This document shows positions 7,514 to 8,299 of a DNA stretch of 8,299 bases, piece by piece. Within the stretch, counting starts at the first letter, position 1; each line of letters opens with the position of its first letter. The position numbers were made by a program, and so were the translations under genes. Origin of the DNA: Pirellulaceae bacterium (lineage in GTDB: Bacteria > Planctomycetota > Planctomycetia > Pirellulales > Pirellulaceae). The notes beneath the pieces were generated by a model, which was given only the letters and a program-made list of their open reading frames with translations, was not told the origin of the DNA and did not search any database. The DNA lies in assembly GCA_013002105.1 (NCBI GenBank), contig JABDKS010000137.1, positions 1 through 8,299 of the forward strand, in the 5' to 3' direction.

Positions 7514-7600
7514 AGCAACGTGTCGTGAAATCAACTTTGACGCGTTGCCCCGAACAGCTTCGTAGAAACCGACTCAATTCAAATTTAGGAAACACAAGAG

Positions 7601-8140
7601 ATGACGAAAACAGTATTGGCACTCTTTGCCGCCGCGTTGACCCTATCGATCAGCCTGCAAACCGCATATGCGGGATGCGGGACTTGCGACAAGACGATTG
7701 TCGAAAATGCCGCTGGCAACGATGATTTCTCGACACTGGTTGCCGCTGTCAAAGCCGCCGGCCTGGCCGACACGCTCTCCGGAAAGGGGCCCTTCACGGT
7801 CTTCGCTCCTACCAACGAAGCCTTTGCGAAGCTGCCCAAGGGTACAGTTGAGGATCTGCTGAAGCCAGAGAATAAGGAAAAGCTTGTCAGCATCCTGACG
7901 TACCACGTCGTTCCTGGTGCCGTGATGGCCAAGGACGTTGTCAAGCTGAGCGAGGCGAAAACCGTTCAGGGCTCCGACGTCAGAATCAAGGTGAAAGAGG
8001 GCAGTGTCATGGTCAACAAGGCCAAGGTCGTCAAGACCGACATCAAGTCTTCCAATGGCGTCATCCACGTCATCGACACCGTGATCTTGCCAAAGGGCAA
8101 GAATGCAAAGAAAGGCAAGAAAGCGAAGGCAGACGCCTAG
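7601..8140 (+). CDS. Exported single-domain fasciclin (FAS1) protein
   Basis: The gene encodes a 179-residue secreted or periplasmic protein with one FAS1 domain, a beta-barrel-like fold often used for adhesion or ligand binding. Residues 1-24 are a classical signal peptide: short basic start, hydrophobic core, and cleavage predicted after TAYA. The mature protein starts GCGTC, giving two cysteines (26 and 29) three residues apart; the -3 Tyr makes a lipobox unlikely. The FAS1 domain spans about residues 33-163. It has the first conserved box [17 protein letters not shown], the central YHVVPG, and the second box [15 protein letters not shown]. The tail (164-179) is strongly lysine-rich. The ATG at 7601 has AGGA about 10 bases upstream. 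It is divergent from the pigment operon. A FAS1 protein (algal AstaP) binds carotenoids, so a pigment-binding role is possible, but most bacterial FAS1 proteins have no known ligand. Confidence 0.93.
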   Translation: MTKTVLALFAAALTLSISLQTAYAGCGTCDKTIVENAAGNDDFSTLVAAVKAAGLADTLSGKGPFTVFAPTNEAFAKLPKGTVEDLLKPENKEKLVSILTYHVVPGAVMAKDVVKLSEAKTVQGSDVRIKVKEGSVMVNKAKVVKTDIKSSNGVIHVIDTVILPKGKNAKKGKKAKADA

Positions 8141-8170
8141 TGCGTTTTATTGGATAGTGCCACATTCCAT

Positions 8171-8223
8171 TAGCCGATGAGCGATTGTCTTCGGAAGGAA
8201 CCGCGGCTTTCGCCGTGCGGCTA
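8171..8223. repeat. REP-like nested inverted repeat, possible terminator of the FAS1 gene
   Basis: An outer pair TAGCCG (8171-8176) and CGGCTA (8218-8223) surrounds an inner GC-rich hairpin. In the inner hairpin CCGC-GGC (8201-8207) pairs with GCC-(gt bulge)-GCGG (8212-8220) around a TTTC loop. The outer and inner pairings share bases and so are alternatives. The GC-rich bulged hairpin just past a gene end is typical of dispersed REP-like elements. It could also end transcription or stabilise the FAS1 mRNA. Copy number cannot be judged from one window. Confidence 0.4.
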
Positions 8224-8266
8224 TCGGGATGCGAAAACATACAGCGTTGTGATTTCAATGCGGCGC

Positions 8267-8290
8267 TGGTCAACTGAATATCCTTGACCA
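8267..8290. promoter_or_regulatory. Perfect inverted repeat TGGTCAA-N10-TTGACCA, possible operator
   Basis: Two perfect 7-base arms are separated by an AT-rich 10-base spacer (8274-8283). The 17-base centre-to-centre distance, under two helical turns, suits a dimeric DNA-binding protein. No T-run follows, so a terminator is less likely. The gene it might control lies beyond the right edge. A chance origin is possible. Confidence 0.3.
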
Positions 8291-8299
8291 CTTCATTAC

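Larger units (their letters stand above)
7050..7600. other. Divergent intergenic region between the pigment operon and the FAS1 gene
   Basis: These 551 bases hold no ORF with family features, codon character or a ribosome-binding site, and no tRNA-like or rRNA-like sequence was seen. The region must carry promoters for two divergent transcription units. Visible structure: an imperfect palindrome at 7216-7231, a short ACCCA/TGGGT repeat near 7186-7199, a run of eight C at 7328-7335, and a hairpin at 7493-7513 in the presumed leader of the FAS1 gene. For the minus strand, a TGTAAT -10-like hexamer (complement of 7216-7221) coincides with the palindrome, but its -35 is poor; a TTCACC/CATACT pair with 17-base spacing lies nearer the operon. 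Neither is convincing alone. Confidence 0.6.
8141..8299. other. Non-coding tail downstream of the FAS1 gene
   Basis: No plausible coding sequence was seen on either strand. A minus-strand frame crossing this stretch runs into the FAS1 gene antisense and has no family features. The region holds a REP-like structure (8171-8223) and an inverted repeat (8267-8290). No classical hairpin-plus-T-run terminator follows the FAS1 stop directly. Confidence 0.6.

Noticed and set aside
8070..8291. A minus-strand 73-codon frame at the right edge.
   Set aside because: It crosses the REP-like hairpin and enters the FAS1 gene antisense; the translation looks random.
1..8299. CRISPR arrays, insertion sequences, tRNA genes and phage or toxin-antitoxin genes.
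   Set aside because: No regularly spaced repeats, transposase motifs, tRNA-like folds or related proteins were seen; the window reads as a metabolic operon plus one exported protein.

Overview
This window looks like the chromosome of a planctomycete, most likely a Pirellulaceae member (Rhodopirellula-like). That is an inference from gene content and protein style: a squalene/phytoene synthase of the 'SRTF...DTIED' type, two CrtI-like oxidoreductases and a secreted FAS1 protein. No marker gene in the window proves the taxon.

Layout. From about 7049 leftward to position 1, six genes are read on the minus strand as a compact, operon-like series. In transcription order they are: a squalene/phytoene synthase family enzyme (GTG start at 7049); IspH, the last MEP-pathway enzyme (6078 to 5110); a first CrtI/CrtN-like FAD desaturase (5113 to 3575); a second CrtI-like FAD oxidoreductase (3567 to 2023); an ABC exporter ATPase (1953 to 1057); and an ABC-2 family permease (GTG start at 1060) that runs off the left edge. 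Neighbouring genes overlap by 1 or 4 bases or lie 7 bases apart, except for a 69-base gap before the ABC pair.

To the right, a gene-free stretch of about 550 bases (7050-7600) separates this operon from a divergent plus-strand gene. That gene encodes a small exported single-domain fasciclin (FAS1) protein (7601-8140). The last 159 bases hold no convincing gene, but do hold a REP-like hairpin and a perfect 7-bp inverted repeat.

How the genes fit together. IspH makes IPP and DMAPP. The synthase couples two prenyl diphosphates head to head into a C30 or C40 backbone. The two FAD enzymes desaturate and/or oxidise it into a carotenoid. Placing ispH between synthase and desaturase ties precursor supply to pigment synthesis. 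Whether the ABC exporter and the FAS1 protein belong to the pigment system is open. The FAS1 link is attractive because a FAS1 protein (AstaP of green algae) is a known carotenoid binder. The coding genes are recognisable families. The less expected elements are the operon arrangement, the two unassigned partners (exporter and FAS1), an in-frame 15-bp tandem repeat in the permease, and several non-coding palindromes.
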